A DNA stretch of 64,000 nt from assembly GCA_039680605.1 (NCBI GenBank), contig JBDKTA010000009.1:124001-188000 (forward strand), written 5' to 3'. Both the position numbers and the translations under genes were made by a program. Position 1 is the stretch's first letter, and every line of letters starts with the position of its first letter. Below are positions 15,252 through 24,000 of the stretch, in pieces. The notes beneath the pieces are model-generated. The model saw only the letters and a list, made by a program, of their open reading frames with translations, made no database searches and was not told the DNA's origin. Source of the DNA: Planctomycetaceae bacterium. Lineage in GTDB: Bacteria; Planctomycetota; Phycisphaerae; SM23-33.

Positions 15252-16244
15252 CTACTCGTTGCCGCGGACGGCCAGGGCGGTGGGCAGGGCGATCATTTCG
15301 GCCAGGGCGACGTCGTCGTCGGTGAAGGGTTGTTCGCCTTTGCGGTAGAGGACCACCAGGCCGATCATTTCGCCGGCGGCGGGGACCAGCGGGACAGCCA
15401 GCACCGTCAGACCGGGCAGGAAATTTCGGATGGCCGGGTCGAACTCCTCGGCCCGCATTCCCGCGTCAATCACCTGGCAGATGGGTTCGGCCAGCACCGA
15501 TTCGATGATCGGCCTGGTAAGCCGACTGCAGAAATTGAAGCCGTCGGGCGTGGGCACGCCGAAGCGCCCGGCGATCTGCAACTGGGCTGAACCGTCGCAC
15601 ACCATAGCCGCCCCGAACACCGCCCCGCTTTGCCCGACGATCAGCTTGAACAGCGAGCGGAAGATATCGTCGTCGGTGCGGGCGAGGATCAGTTCGCTCT
15701 GGTATTCGATCACCATCTGCTGGCGGGCCATGCGGGAGCTGAGCGAGCGGTAGGCGGCTGTCAGCTCGGCGCAGGTGGTTTCGAGCTGGCGGGTGACGCT
15801 CTTTCGCTGGAGGTTGCTGTGGCGGGCGAGGCGTCGCAGCTGGATGCTCCGGCGCCGCGCGAGGGTCTGGTTGTCCTTCTGGGCCAGGGCGGCCGAGACG
15901 GTCTGCCGCAGGCGCTCGATGTCCAGGGGCTTTGACATGATCTCCAGCGGGCGGCGACGCGAGGCTTCGGTCATCGCGGCGGCGTCAGGGCGCCCGGTGA
16001 TGACCACGGCAGGAACGCCCGCGTCGAGGGCGTCAAGCACGTCCAGGCCGGTGCAGTCGCCCAGGTTCAAGTCGGCGACGATCAGGTCCGGGGGATGGAT
16101 GGCGGCTCGCTGGAGGGCTTCTCTGCCGCTGGCGGCGGTGATGATTCGGCAATTTTCGCTGTCGAGGGCGTCGGTCAACAGATCGCGCAGGGCGGGCTCG
16201 TCATCGACCACCAGCACCGTTCTGCGTTGTGTCGCCGTTGCCAT
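15252..16244 (-). CDS. Receiver-GAF signalling protein
   Basis: The protein has 330 residues. Residues 9-125 are a receiver domain with the acidic pair in VLVVDDEPALRD, the phospho-acceptor in DLIVADLNLGD and the lysine in IMSKPLD. A helical linker (~130-190, rich in Arg and Gln) leads to a GAF-like domain (~195-325, AVFGAAMVCDGSAQLQIAGR and LAVPLVPAAGEMIGLVVLYR). There is no DNA-binding or kinase output domain. The start at 16244 overlaps the upstream kinase gene by 44 bp, so the kinase is the obvious phosphodonor. The GAF ligand is unknown. Confidence 0.8.
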   Translation of the reverse strand: MATATQRRTVLVVDDEPALRDLLTDALDSENCRIITAASGREALQRAAIHPPDLIVADLNLGDCTGLDVLDALDAGVPAVVITGRPDAAAMTEASRRRPLEIMSKPLDIERLRQTVSAALAQKDNQTLARRRSIQLRRLARHSNLQRKSVTRQLETTCAELTAAYRSLSSRMARQQMVIEYQSELILARTDDDIFRSLFKLIVGQSGAVFGAAMVCDGSAQLQIAGRFGVPTPDGFNFCSRLTRPIIESVLAEPICQVIDAGMRAEEFDPAIRNFLPGLTVLAVPLVPAAGEMIGLVVLYRKGEQPFTDDDVALAEMIALPTALAVRGNE

Positions 16245-18513
16245 GGTTTGCCTGCTCTGCCTTGGGCAGTTGCACGTACACGGCCGTGCCTTGGCCTTTG
16301 CGGGAGCGGATGAAGATCTGCCCGCGGTTGTTCTCGACGTATCGGCGAGCCAGGGGCAGCCCCAGCCCGCGGCGGCGTCCGGCGGCCTGCAGCGAGAAAA
16401 ACGGCGTAAAAACATGCTGCAGCGTCGCCTCGTCCATGCCCGGGCCGCTGTCGGAAACGCTCACGAGCACCGCGTCGCGAACCTCGTCCAACCGCCCGGT
16501 CAGCGTGATCGTTCCGCCGCTGTCACCCAAGGCCGTCACGGCGTTGGCGATCAGCTCGGTCAGCACCCTGCGAATCTGCTGCCGGTCTGCCAGGACGGCG
16601 GGAACGTCGTCGCCAACGTGTATATCGACGAGCGGATGCGCGGCTTGAGTAGCGACCGAAGAAAATTCGCGAACGGCCTCTGCAGCCAGGGCCCGCACGT
16701 CGATCGCTTCGGGCTTGGCCGGCTCGGGGCGGGCGTACTCCATGAGGTTGGAGATGATGTCGCTGATGCGCTGGGCCTGGTCGGCGATGAGCTGCCAGGT
16801 CTGCCGCTCGGCGTCGCTGGTCGCGGCGCTGCGCATGAGCTGGGCGCGCCCCGAGACGATCGCCAGCGGATTGTTCATCTCGTGGGCCGCCCCGCCGGCC
16901 ATCTCGCCCACCGCCGCCATCGCCTGCGCCTGTGCGACCGCGTCGCGCCGTGCGGCCACCGCCTCGCCGGAGCGGGCGAACTCTTCGTTCATCTGCACGG
17001 CGCGCTCGCGCGCCTGCACGAGCACGAGCGAGTCGCTCAGCGCCTCGGCGGTCAGGGCGGCCGTGGCGGCTACCAGCGCATCGGGGGCCTCGGCCGCCCG
17101 CACGAGCACGCCCCCGACGAGCACGCCCTGGCACAGCAGCGGATAGTGCAGGTAGCGCGTGGCGTCGATCCACTCGTCGAACCCGCGCACGTCGACGCAC
17201 GACATAGCCGGAATCTGCAGCGCCTGGGGAACCTGCCGCGTGGGGCTCATCGCCGCCAGCCAGTCCCCCGCCGCCACGCTCTGCCATCGCCATCGCGGCG
17301 ACCCGTCGCAGCAGACCGCGAGCATTTCATCGCCGGCACGGTCGAGCGAATACGCCACCACCGGCCAAGCCGCACTGGGAGGCTGGCGGCAGGCCCAGGC
17401 CATCGCCTCGGCGACGGCTACCAGCACGTCGCACAGCGCCGCCCCGCCTCGCAGCGCCCCGCTGATTCGCCGCGCCTGGTCAAAGGCGTCGGCGCGGACG
17501 GTCGTCTGTTCGAGCCGCTGCAACAGAATGTCGTTGAGCCGCCCCAGTTCGGCATTGGCCCGCGAGAGTGCGGTTCCCATAAGCCCTGGCATGGCAATGC
17601 CAGGGTTCCCCGACCCGTTGAGCCCCAACAATTCCAACCGCCGCGCAACCTGCTCGGGCAGGGCCTTGCGCACCCGATCGAGCACGTCGCGCGAAACGCC
17701 GGCGGCGTCCGCCCGCTCCTCGATCCCCCACGGCCCGGAGGCCCCGGCGAGCGTCGAATATCCCAACTCGTGCGCCAGGCTGTCCGCCAGCGACAGCAGC
17801 GTGATCAGGCGGGAATCCCCCAGCGTCGCCGAGACGCCGCCGGCGGGCTGATGGCTCAGCCAGATGCTGTCCTGGATGCTGCGGCTGAAACCCCAGTGCT
17901 CGGCCAGCCGCCGCCCCACCGTCGGATGGTCGATCCCCAGAATCTGGTGCTCGCACTGGCGGATGTCGCCGCCGCGCCCGTCAGCGGCGGCTTCAAGCAC
18001 GCGCTGATAGCTCTTGGGCACCGATTGCCAGAGCGCCAGTTGCCCGATGTCCTGGAGCAGCCCGCAGGCGAAGGCCACATCGGCGCCGGCGGCGGAGGTC
18101 TGTTCGGCCAGCATCGCCCCCGCGCACGCCACGGCTACACTGTGCGTCCAGAACGCCTTGTGCTCGCCGGCGGCGCCATTGCCGGCGGCGAGCATGGGAG
18201 CCTTGAGCACGGCCGAATACACGCAGCCGGTCGGGACGGCTTGGACGGCCTGCTCGGGCGTTTCCGCTTTGCCGTATTCGGCGTTGGCACGGCGCAGCAG
18301 GGCGGCCGACAGCGAAACGTCGGAGGCGATCAGTCGCGTCAGCGGATCCGCCGCGGTGAGCCGGTCGGAGATGTCGCGACCCTTGATGAGTTCTGCCGCC
18401 CGCAGCACCACGCACGGCAGGGTCGGCAGCGGCGGGAGCTGTCGGATCATGAGATCCAGTTGGCGCAGTCCCAGCCGCCCTCCCTCGTTGATATTTCCAG
18501 CTTTGTCGTTCAC
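16201..18513 (-). CDS. HDOD domain-containing hybrid sensor histidine kinase
   Basis: The protein has 770 residues. Residues ~18-240 form an HDOD domain (LMIRQLPPLPTLPCVVLRAA, ACGLLQDIGQLALW), a degenerate HD hydrolase fold used in signalling. A middle region (~330-510) may be GAF-like. Residues ~535-600 are a HisKA domain with phospho-acceptor His544 in AAHEMNNPLAIVSGRAQLM, then HATPase_c with N-box NAVTAL, DSGPGMD and GLGLPLARRY. No membrane segment is seen, so it is cytoplasmic. The start is a GTG without a good Shine-Dalgarno; an internal ATG at residue 22 is an alternative. A perfect palindrome lies in frame at 17584-17605. Confidence 0.85.
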   Translation of the reverse strand: MNDKAGNINEGGRLGLRQLDLMIRQLPPLPTLPCVVLRAAELIKGRDISDRLTAADPLTRLIASDVSLSAALLRRANAEYGKAETPEQAVQAVPTGCVYSAVLKAPMLAAGNGAAGEHKAFWTHSVAVACAGAMLAEQTSAAGADVAFACGLLQDIGQLALWQSVPKSYQRVLEAAADGRGGDIRQCEHQILGIDHPTVGRRLAEHWGFSRSIQDSIWLSHQPAGGVSATLGDSRLITLLSLADSLAHELGYSTLAGASGPWGIEERADAAGVSRDVLDRVRKALPEQVARRLELLGLNGSGNPGIAMPGLMGTALSRANAELGRLNDILLQRLEQTTVRADAFDQARRISGALRGGAALCDVLVAVAEAMAWACRQPPSAAWPVVAYSLDRAGDEMLAVCCDGSPRWRWQSVAAGDWLAAMSPTRQVPQALQIPAMSCVDVRGFDEWIDATRYLHYPLLCQGVLVGGVLVRAAEAPDALVAATAALTAEALSDSLVLVQARERAVQMNEEFARSGEAVAARRDAVAQAQAMAAVGEMAGGAAHEMNNPLAIVSGRAQLMRSAATSDAERQTWQLIADQAQRISDIISNLMEYARPEPAKPEAIDVRALAAEAVREFSSVATQAAHPLVDIHVGDDVPAVLADRQQIRRVLTELIANAVTALGDSGGTITLTGRLDEVRDAVLVSVSDSGPGMDEATLQHVFTPFFSLQAAGRRRGLGLPLARRYVENNRGQIFIRSRKGQGTAVYVQLPKAEQANHGNGDTTQNGAGGR
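17584..17605. repeat. In-frame palindrome inside the HDOD-kinase gene
   Basis: The sequence CCCTGGCAT, four bases, ATGCCAGGG forms a 9-bp stem and encodes part of NPGIAMPGL in an otherwise helical linker between HDOD and GAF-like regions. It resembles other short palindromes of the window that are tolerated inside genes. Confidence 0.6.
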
Positions 18514-18549
18514 GCGTTTAAGCGGCGCCCGGACGATTCGTCAAGAGCC

Positions 18550-19125
18550 CTACCCTCGCACCAGGCTGATGATGCGTTGCCTGACCTGGTCGATATCGAA
18601 GGGTTTCTTGACGAAATCGTCGGCGCCGGCCTCCTTAAGTTTCTCCAACTCGGCGGGGTTCACCACGCCGGAGATGATCAGGATGCGGATGTGTTCGAGG
18701 TCGGGGTTCTCGTGGATCGTGCGGCAGACCACGTTGCCGTTGACGTCGGGCAGCATGTAGTCCAGCACCACCAGGTCCGGACGGAACTGCTGGGTCAGCA
18801 CGCCGGCGTCGTAGCCGGTGCTGGCGGTCTTGACCTCGAACCGCCCGTCGTTGCCCAGCACCTCGCGGAACAAATCCAGAATCGCCTCCTCGTCGTCGAC
18901 CACCAGCACGCGAATGATGTCGCTCTCGAGCGAATCCAGCGGGATGTTGTTGGCCTTCATGAAGTCGATCAGGGCCTGGCGAGGAATGCGGCGGAACTTG
19001 CTGCCCGGTACGCGGAACCCCTGGAGTTGTCCGCTGTCGAAGCAGCGGATGATCGTCTGCTGGGACAGCTTGCAGACGTCGGCCGCCTCACCTGTGGTGA
19101 AAACCGCTTTATGTCTCATTGTCAT
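18550..19125 (-). CDS. HTH-receiver response regulator
   Basis: The 191-residue protein has an N-terminal excisionase/MerR-like helix-turn-helix (residues ~8-55: FTTGEAADVCKLSQQTIIRC, GQLQGFRVPGSKFRRIP) and a complete C-terminal receiver domain with acidic pair VLVVDDEEAILDLF, phospho-acceptor LVVLDYMLPD and lysine in VKKPFD. The HTH-first order is the reverse of classical OmpR/NarL regulators. It opens the operon with the HDOD kinase (36 bp gap). ATG 19125 is preferred (AGGT upstream) over a TTG at 19149. It is a paralogue of the degenerate protein at 6065-6637. Confidence 0.85.
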   Translation of the reverse strand: MTMRHKAVFTTGEAADVCKLSQQTIIRCFDSGQLQGFRVPGSKFRRIPRQALIDFMKANNIPLDSLESDIIRVLVVDDEEAILDLFREVLGNDGRFEVKTASTGYDAGVLTQQFRPDLVVLDYMLPDVNGNVVCRTIHENPDLEHIRILIISGVVNPAELEKLKEAGADDFVKKPFDIDQVRQRIISLVRG

Positions 19126-19552
19126 TCTACCTATCCCCAGCCGCGCCAAGCCTGCAGTTACCCTAGGCGATGCAGTCGGCGATACTTGTGCATATTAACA
19201 TACAAACCGCCAAACGACAAGTTTTCAGGGACAAACTGGATAATTGCAACTCAATGCCTCGTTCTGGGGCGGCTTCCCTTTTCTTGCACTTTGTTGTACT
19301 TTTCACAGCGATCTCGGGGAAGCGGTCGAGGCGGCGGTATCCTGGAAAAGGCACCCGACCAAGGTAACAATTGTCTTTTCTTGTCTGTCTTGGGCCTAAT
19401 TCAGAATGCGGTATTTGCCTAACCCCTTTGGCTCCAGATACTTATATAACTCCCCCATTGTCCTCCCCTGATGCCCAGACAATGCAAGCGGCGGCGCATA
19501 TAAAAAGGGCACAACCGAAGTCGTGCCCTTTGATCTTAACCTGAGGCTGCAA
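19126..19552. other. Intergenic region with terminator and a possible 20-aa frame
   Basis: Apart from the terminator at 19501-19531, little is recognisable. A minus-strand frame at 19396-19458 (MGELYKYLEPKGLGKYRILN) has GGGGAGG just 3 bp before its ATG, which is too close for a normal ribosome binding site, so a real short peptide is doubtful. The segment should also hold the promoter of the HTH-receiver operon, but no clear hexamers were found. Confidence 0.35.
19501..19531 (-). terminator. Rho-independent terminator of the flgM-like gene
   Basis: An AAAGGGCAC/GTGCCCTTT stem with a CCGAAG loop is followed, on the minus strand, by a T-rich run. It lies 22 bp past the stop of the FlgM-like gene. 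Confidence 0.85.
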
Positions 19553-19837
19553 CTATGTTCCGGGGAGCAAATCCGCCAGTAGCCTCTCGACGGCCGCATC
19601 TATCCGCTCGGGGGTCTCGTACGTTCCGGCGGCGATTTCCTCTTTGACCCTGGCGATCAGCTCAGTGCGCACTTCGGGCACTTCGCGTATCTTCATCGCC
19701 AGCTTGGCTGCGGTAGAGATCTCGACCGTGTCGGCGGTCTGACCGAGCCGATGGATCGCGCCCTTGGATGCGATAGACCCGGTCGGTTCTACGGGACTGG
19801 GGGCTCCGGCACCTGTTACGCCATTGACATTCGCCAT
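19553..19837 (-). CDS. FlgM-like anti-sigma-28 factor
   Basis: This 94-residue protein has a disordered Gly/Ala/Pro-rich N-terminal half and a C-terminal half (DTVEISTAAKLAMKIREVPE, then VRTELIARVKEEIAAGTY) that fits the FlgM family, whose members hold the flagellar sigma factor inactive until the hook is complete. The start at 19837 has ACAGG upstream; a second ATG is at 19843. No other flagellar gene is present in the window, so it is an orphan. A strong terminator follows. It could also be an FlgM-domain protein used for another sigma factor. Confidence 0.75.
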   Translation of the reverse strand: MANVNGVTGAGAPSPVEPTGSIASKGAIHRLGQTADTVEISTAAKLAMKIREVPEVRTELIARVKEEIAAGTYETPERIDAAVERLLADLLPGT

Positions 19838-20124
19838 GGTCATCCTGTCTGCCTGTCCCGCGTCGGCACCCCAGCGTGGCAGGCACTTCATAATCATCCG
19901 GCGATCCATCCCTGGAACCACCGGTGGCGCCGCAAAGGGCTCAACGTCACCTGCCGTAAGGACCGTCGCGCATCCCTGGCGACTGCTCCCACGGCCACTG
20001 CCTGGCTGCATCTCAATGTACCATCATGCCTATCGACTGAAACTCCAGAAAATCTTGAGAACTTCAATCAATTTTCGCGCTGATCTTATTATGGGATTCG
20101 TCATGGCCAAGGGCCAATCCTTCT

Positions 20125-20288
20125 GAGGGGGGAAAGTCGCGGCGGAGGCACCAAGTATTTATCAAAGCCGTTGGCTGGCTTTGATGAATACTTGCGCCCA
20201 GAGGAGGAACCAGCCCTAAATGAAGAAGTAATTCAAGAAAACGAATTACTTCTTCATTTAGTGCCTCCGCCGCGACTTTCCCCCCTGA
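20125..20288. repeat. Structured multi-hairpin repeat, copy 1
   Basis: The outer arms, 20126-20152 and 20261-20288, are nearly perfect complements (GGGGGGAAAGTCGCGGCGG continuing to GAGGCAC). Inside are two hairpins: A (20153-20194, AAGTATTTATCAAAGCC with its complement) and B (20216-20261, CTAAATGAAGAAGTAATTC with its complement). The whole can fold as a three-way junction. Related copies are at 28508-28613 and 55427-55579. The right arm also encodes the tail of the adjacent UPF0316-like protein. Confidence 0.85.
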
Positions 20289-20907
20289 CTGAGGCGGTGC
20301 CCGGGCAGCCATCCGGTCCGGCGGCCTGGCGGAGCGGTCGCACCTGCGGCTGGGGTTTGCAGCGGCGAAGCTGGCGCCAACTGCCGTTGGCCCGGCGGAC
20401 GTCTTCCACCGTGTAGAACGCCTGGGGATTGAAGGACTTGACCACATCGAGCACTTCAGGCAGGTCTCCGCGGCGGATCACGCTGAAGATCACGTTGACT
20501 TTGCCCAGGGCCCCCTGGGCGTCGATGCACGTCACGCGGTGGTTTCGCCGGCGGAGCTCTTCAACCAACTCCTCGCCCCGTACCTGCGGGATCACCCGCA
20601 AGATGATCGTCCCCATCGCCAGCTTTTCTTCGATCATCAACCCGACGAACGTCCCGAGCCCGTACCCGCCGGCATAGGCGAAAAAGCAGATGACATTGTC
20701 GAGGTTTCGCACCACCTGGGCGATGGCCGTGATCCAGATCAGCACCTCAAAGAACCCCACCACCGGCGCCAGCAGTTTCATCCCGCGCGAAAGAAACAGC
20801 ACCCGCAGCGTCCCGAGGCTGACATCCACCACCCGCGCGGCAAATATCAGAACCGGAAGCACCCACCACCAATTGCTGTCACCCTGAAAAAACTCGTAAA
20901 GGTTCAT
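20254..20907 (-). CDS. UPF0316/DUF2179 family membrane protein
   Basis: The 217-residue protein has three hydrophobic segments in residues ~10-95 (VLPVLIFAARVVDVSLGTLR, VVGFFEVLIWITAIAQVV, FFAYAGGYGLGTFVGLMIEE) and a soluble C-terminal DUF2179-like domain (EELRRRNHRVTCIDAQGALG, NPQAFYTVEDVR). This fits the UPF0316 family of unknown function. The last ~12 residues (ESRGGGTK) are encoded by the right arm of the structured repeat, so the tail is probably not functional. ATG 20907 has CAGGAT upstream. Confidence 0.82.
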   Translation of the reverse strand: MNLYEFFQGDSNWWWVLPVLIFAARVVDVSLGTLRVLFLSRGMKLLAPVVGFFEVLIWITAIAQVVRNLDNVICFFAYAGGYGLGTFVGLMIEEKLAMGTIILRVIPQVRGEELVEELRRRNHRVTCIDAQGALGKVNVIFSVIRRGDLPEVLDVVKSFNPQAFYTVEDVRRANGSWRQLRRCKPQPQVRPLRQAAGPDGCPGTASVRGESRGGGTK

Positions 20908-21084
20908 AGTTGATCCTGCCCCCCAGCAGCGCGCCCGCCCCGCCATCATTATTATCGACCCGCCGATCCGATGCGGCCAATAAATGCAACGTCATGAGCC
21001 TCGGCGGAGTTTGCGGAAAACCAGAATCTTGCCGATGCTGTCATCGGGACTGTCCCGTTGTAATCCCGCCCGTGGCGTGGCAGA

Positions 21085-24000
21085 ATGTCGAACGTGGATC
21101 GCGGCGCATGTGACATCCTGGGGCGCGTTGGCGGCAGTTCATGTCGAGTGGTGCTGCTTCGCGGACCGGCCGGGTCCGGCAAGACACGAGCCTGCCTGGA
21201 GTTCTATCGCAGCTTCGAGCCCACCTCGACGCGGCGGTGTCTGTACCTGGTGCCCAATGCCCCGGCGGGGTCTTCCGTGCGCCGGCAGTTGCTCTCGGCC
21301 GGCGGGGGCGTGCTGGTGGCGCCGATGGTGCGGACCTTCGCGGAACTGGCTCAAGGCGTCCTGGCGGCCTCGCCGTCGCCGGGGCGGTTGATGAGCGGAC
21401 CGGCGCGCATGATCCTCCTGCGGCGGATCGTCGACGAGCTCTCGGCGAGTCGAAAGCTCGAGGCCCTCGAGAGCGTCGTCGACACGCCGGGCGTGGTGGC
21501 GGCGCTGGACCGGGCCATCGCCGAGCTCAAGCGGGCGGCGATCGAGCCAGAAACGCTGGCGCAAGCGGTGGCTGGCGGGTCGGCCAAGTGCCGCGACCTG
21601 CTCAATGTCTACCGCCTCTACCAGGACCATCTTCTGCGGCACGGGCTTTACGACGTCGAGGGGCAGATGTGGCAGGTGCGCGACGTGCTGACCTCGGCCG
21701 ACGGCGGGTTCGGGGATCGTGGCTCTGCGGGCCTGCGGCCCTGCGCGCCACGGCACCCGGAAACATCACTGCCCGGCCTGGAGACCGTAGCGGCGGTGGC
21801 AGTAGACGGTTTTACTGACTTCACGCCCACGCAGCTTGCAATCCTGTCGCTGCTGGCCCGTCGTAGCGAACGGATACTGATCACGCTGCCCTGGGCCCAG
21901 GACGGCCGCGAGCGGATGTGGCACTGGACCGCCCGCACACTGAATAAAATTCGCGAGACCTTCGGGGGCGATCTGGAAGAGATCGCCCTGGACGCTCCCG
22001 CCGGGGGGGGCGGTCTGGCTGAGCTGGCCGGAAAGCTGTTCACAGCCGACGCGCCGCCGATGGCGTCGCCGGGCGCCCTTCGCGTCGTGGCCGCGCCGGG
22101 GACCGAGGCGGAAGTCTGGGCCGTCGCTCAGGCGGTCAAGAAGCTGCTCGTCGGCGCAGACTCACAGGCTGGAAAGCCTGTGCCACCGGGAAGCATCGCC
22201 GTGCTGGCACGTTCGCTCGAGGCGTACCGCCCCACTATCGCACGGGTCTTCGCCGCCTGCGACATTCCGATCGCGCACCCGTCCGGGCCGCTGACCGACG
22301 AGCCCATCGTGCGGTTTCTGCTGGCGGCGGCCGCCATCGCGCCGCGCCAGGAGTTCGCCGACGTGCTGGCGGTGCTGCGGAGCAGCTACTTTCGTCCGCA
22401 GGCGCTGGGGGATTTCACGCCCGCCACTGCCGCCGTCGCCGAGATGATCATCCGCCAGGGCAACGTGCTGGAAGGGCGCGCCGCCTACGCGCGGGCGGTG
22501 AAGTCCTACGCAGCCAGGGCGGCCCGCGCCGAGGCGGATAATGAGGATGGCGAGGAGCCGGCTGTCAGACTGGGTCCGCTGGATTGTTCGCGCGATGAGA
22601 TCGTCAATGCCGGCGAAATGCTGGAGCGGCTTTTTGATCTGACTGACGCGGCAGCAACGAGCGGAATAGCCAAGTTGGTCGACGAGTTGCAACTTCGCGC
22701 CGCCGCGTGCGGCCATGCCGACACGCTGCTCGTGGCCCGCGACTTGCGGGCGCTGGCGGCGCTGGAAGGTGCGCTGGGGGAACTCGAAGGGGCCGCGGCG
22801 GGGATCGTGGCTGTCGGGCTGGCGCCCTCCCGCCACGGCACTCTTCCGCTGCCGCACCTTCGCAGCGCGCTGGGCGCGGCGGCGGCCAAACCGGCGCGCA
22901 CTGAGTCGCTGGTCGACGTGCTGGACGTTCTTGACGCCCGCGCGGTGCGGTACGAGCACGTCTTCATCCTGGGCCTGGGCGAAGGGCAGTTCCCCCCCGC
23001 GTCCGCCGAGAGCCCGCTGGCGGGCGAGGCGGACCGGACACTCTGGGCGGCCCGGGGCATCGAACTCGACAGCCGCAGCGACCTGACAGCCCGCGAGATG
23101 CTGCTGTTCTACCTGGCGATCTCGCGAGCGGAGCAGAGCCTGACGCTGACGTACCAGCACACCGATGCCGGCGGGCGGGCCGGGTCGCGCGGAGCGTTCC
23201 TCGAAACGCTGCTGGAGTGCATCGACTCGCCCAGCGAAAGCAAGATACCGCCGGGCGCTTTCGTGCCCCCGCAAGCCGAAATCGCCTGCCGCCAGGACGC
23301 AGTGAACGCCGGGATCGGCGGCCTCTTCGATTCCAGCAGCCCCCCCGCCGGCGGCGCCTTGGCGTGGGCGGCCGCGAACGAGCGGGCGGCGGTCTCGCTG
23401 GCGGCGCGGGGCATCTGGGCCCGCCACCGCCGATGGCTCAGCGCGCCCTGCGACGCCTACGACGGACGCATCGGCGACCCATCGCTGCTGGCGGCGCTGG
23501 GAAAGCACTTCGGCGAAGACCACGCATTTTCCGCCAGCCAGCTCAACACGTTCGGCCTGTGCCCGTGGCGGTTCTTCGGCAAGTACGTGCTGCAGTTGGA
23601 ACCGCTGGAGGAGCCGCAGCGCCGCATCGAGCCGGTCGAGCGCGGAATCTTCTGCCACGAGGTGCTTTGCCGCGTGATGATGCGCCTGCGTGACGGCGGA
23701 GCGGTGCGGCTGGCCGCTGTCGGCGCCGATGCCCTGGCGGCTGCCCTGACCGATGCGGTCGCCCAGGCCTCGGATGTGCTGGGCGCCAAGTACGCCGCCT
23801 ACCCGCGCCTGTGGGAATTGCAGCGACAGCGCATGCACCAGGATATCGGCGACTACCTCGCCGCCCGCTCATCCCAGGACGCCTTGGCCGCCGAGTCGGT
23901 GGCCTTCGAGCTGGGCTTCGGTCTCGATGCCCGTGCGGCCGAGGGCCCTGCCGATCCGGCTGGCACGAACGAGCCCGTGAGCATCGCCACGCCGACAGGG

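Noticed and set aside
15775-19422. Very long plus-strand open frame (about 1200 codons) opposite the HDOD-kinase operon
   Set aside because: It is antisense to three well-recognised signalling proteins and shows no domain; length reflects GC-rich third positions.
19396-19458. 20-codon minus-strand frame with purine-rich sequence before the ATG
   Set aside because: The putative ribosome binding site is only 3 bp from the start and no homologous pattern is known; kept only as a note.
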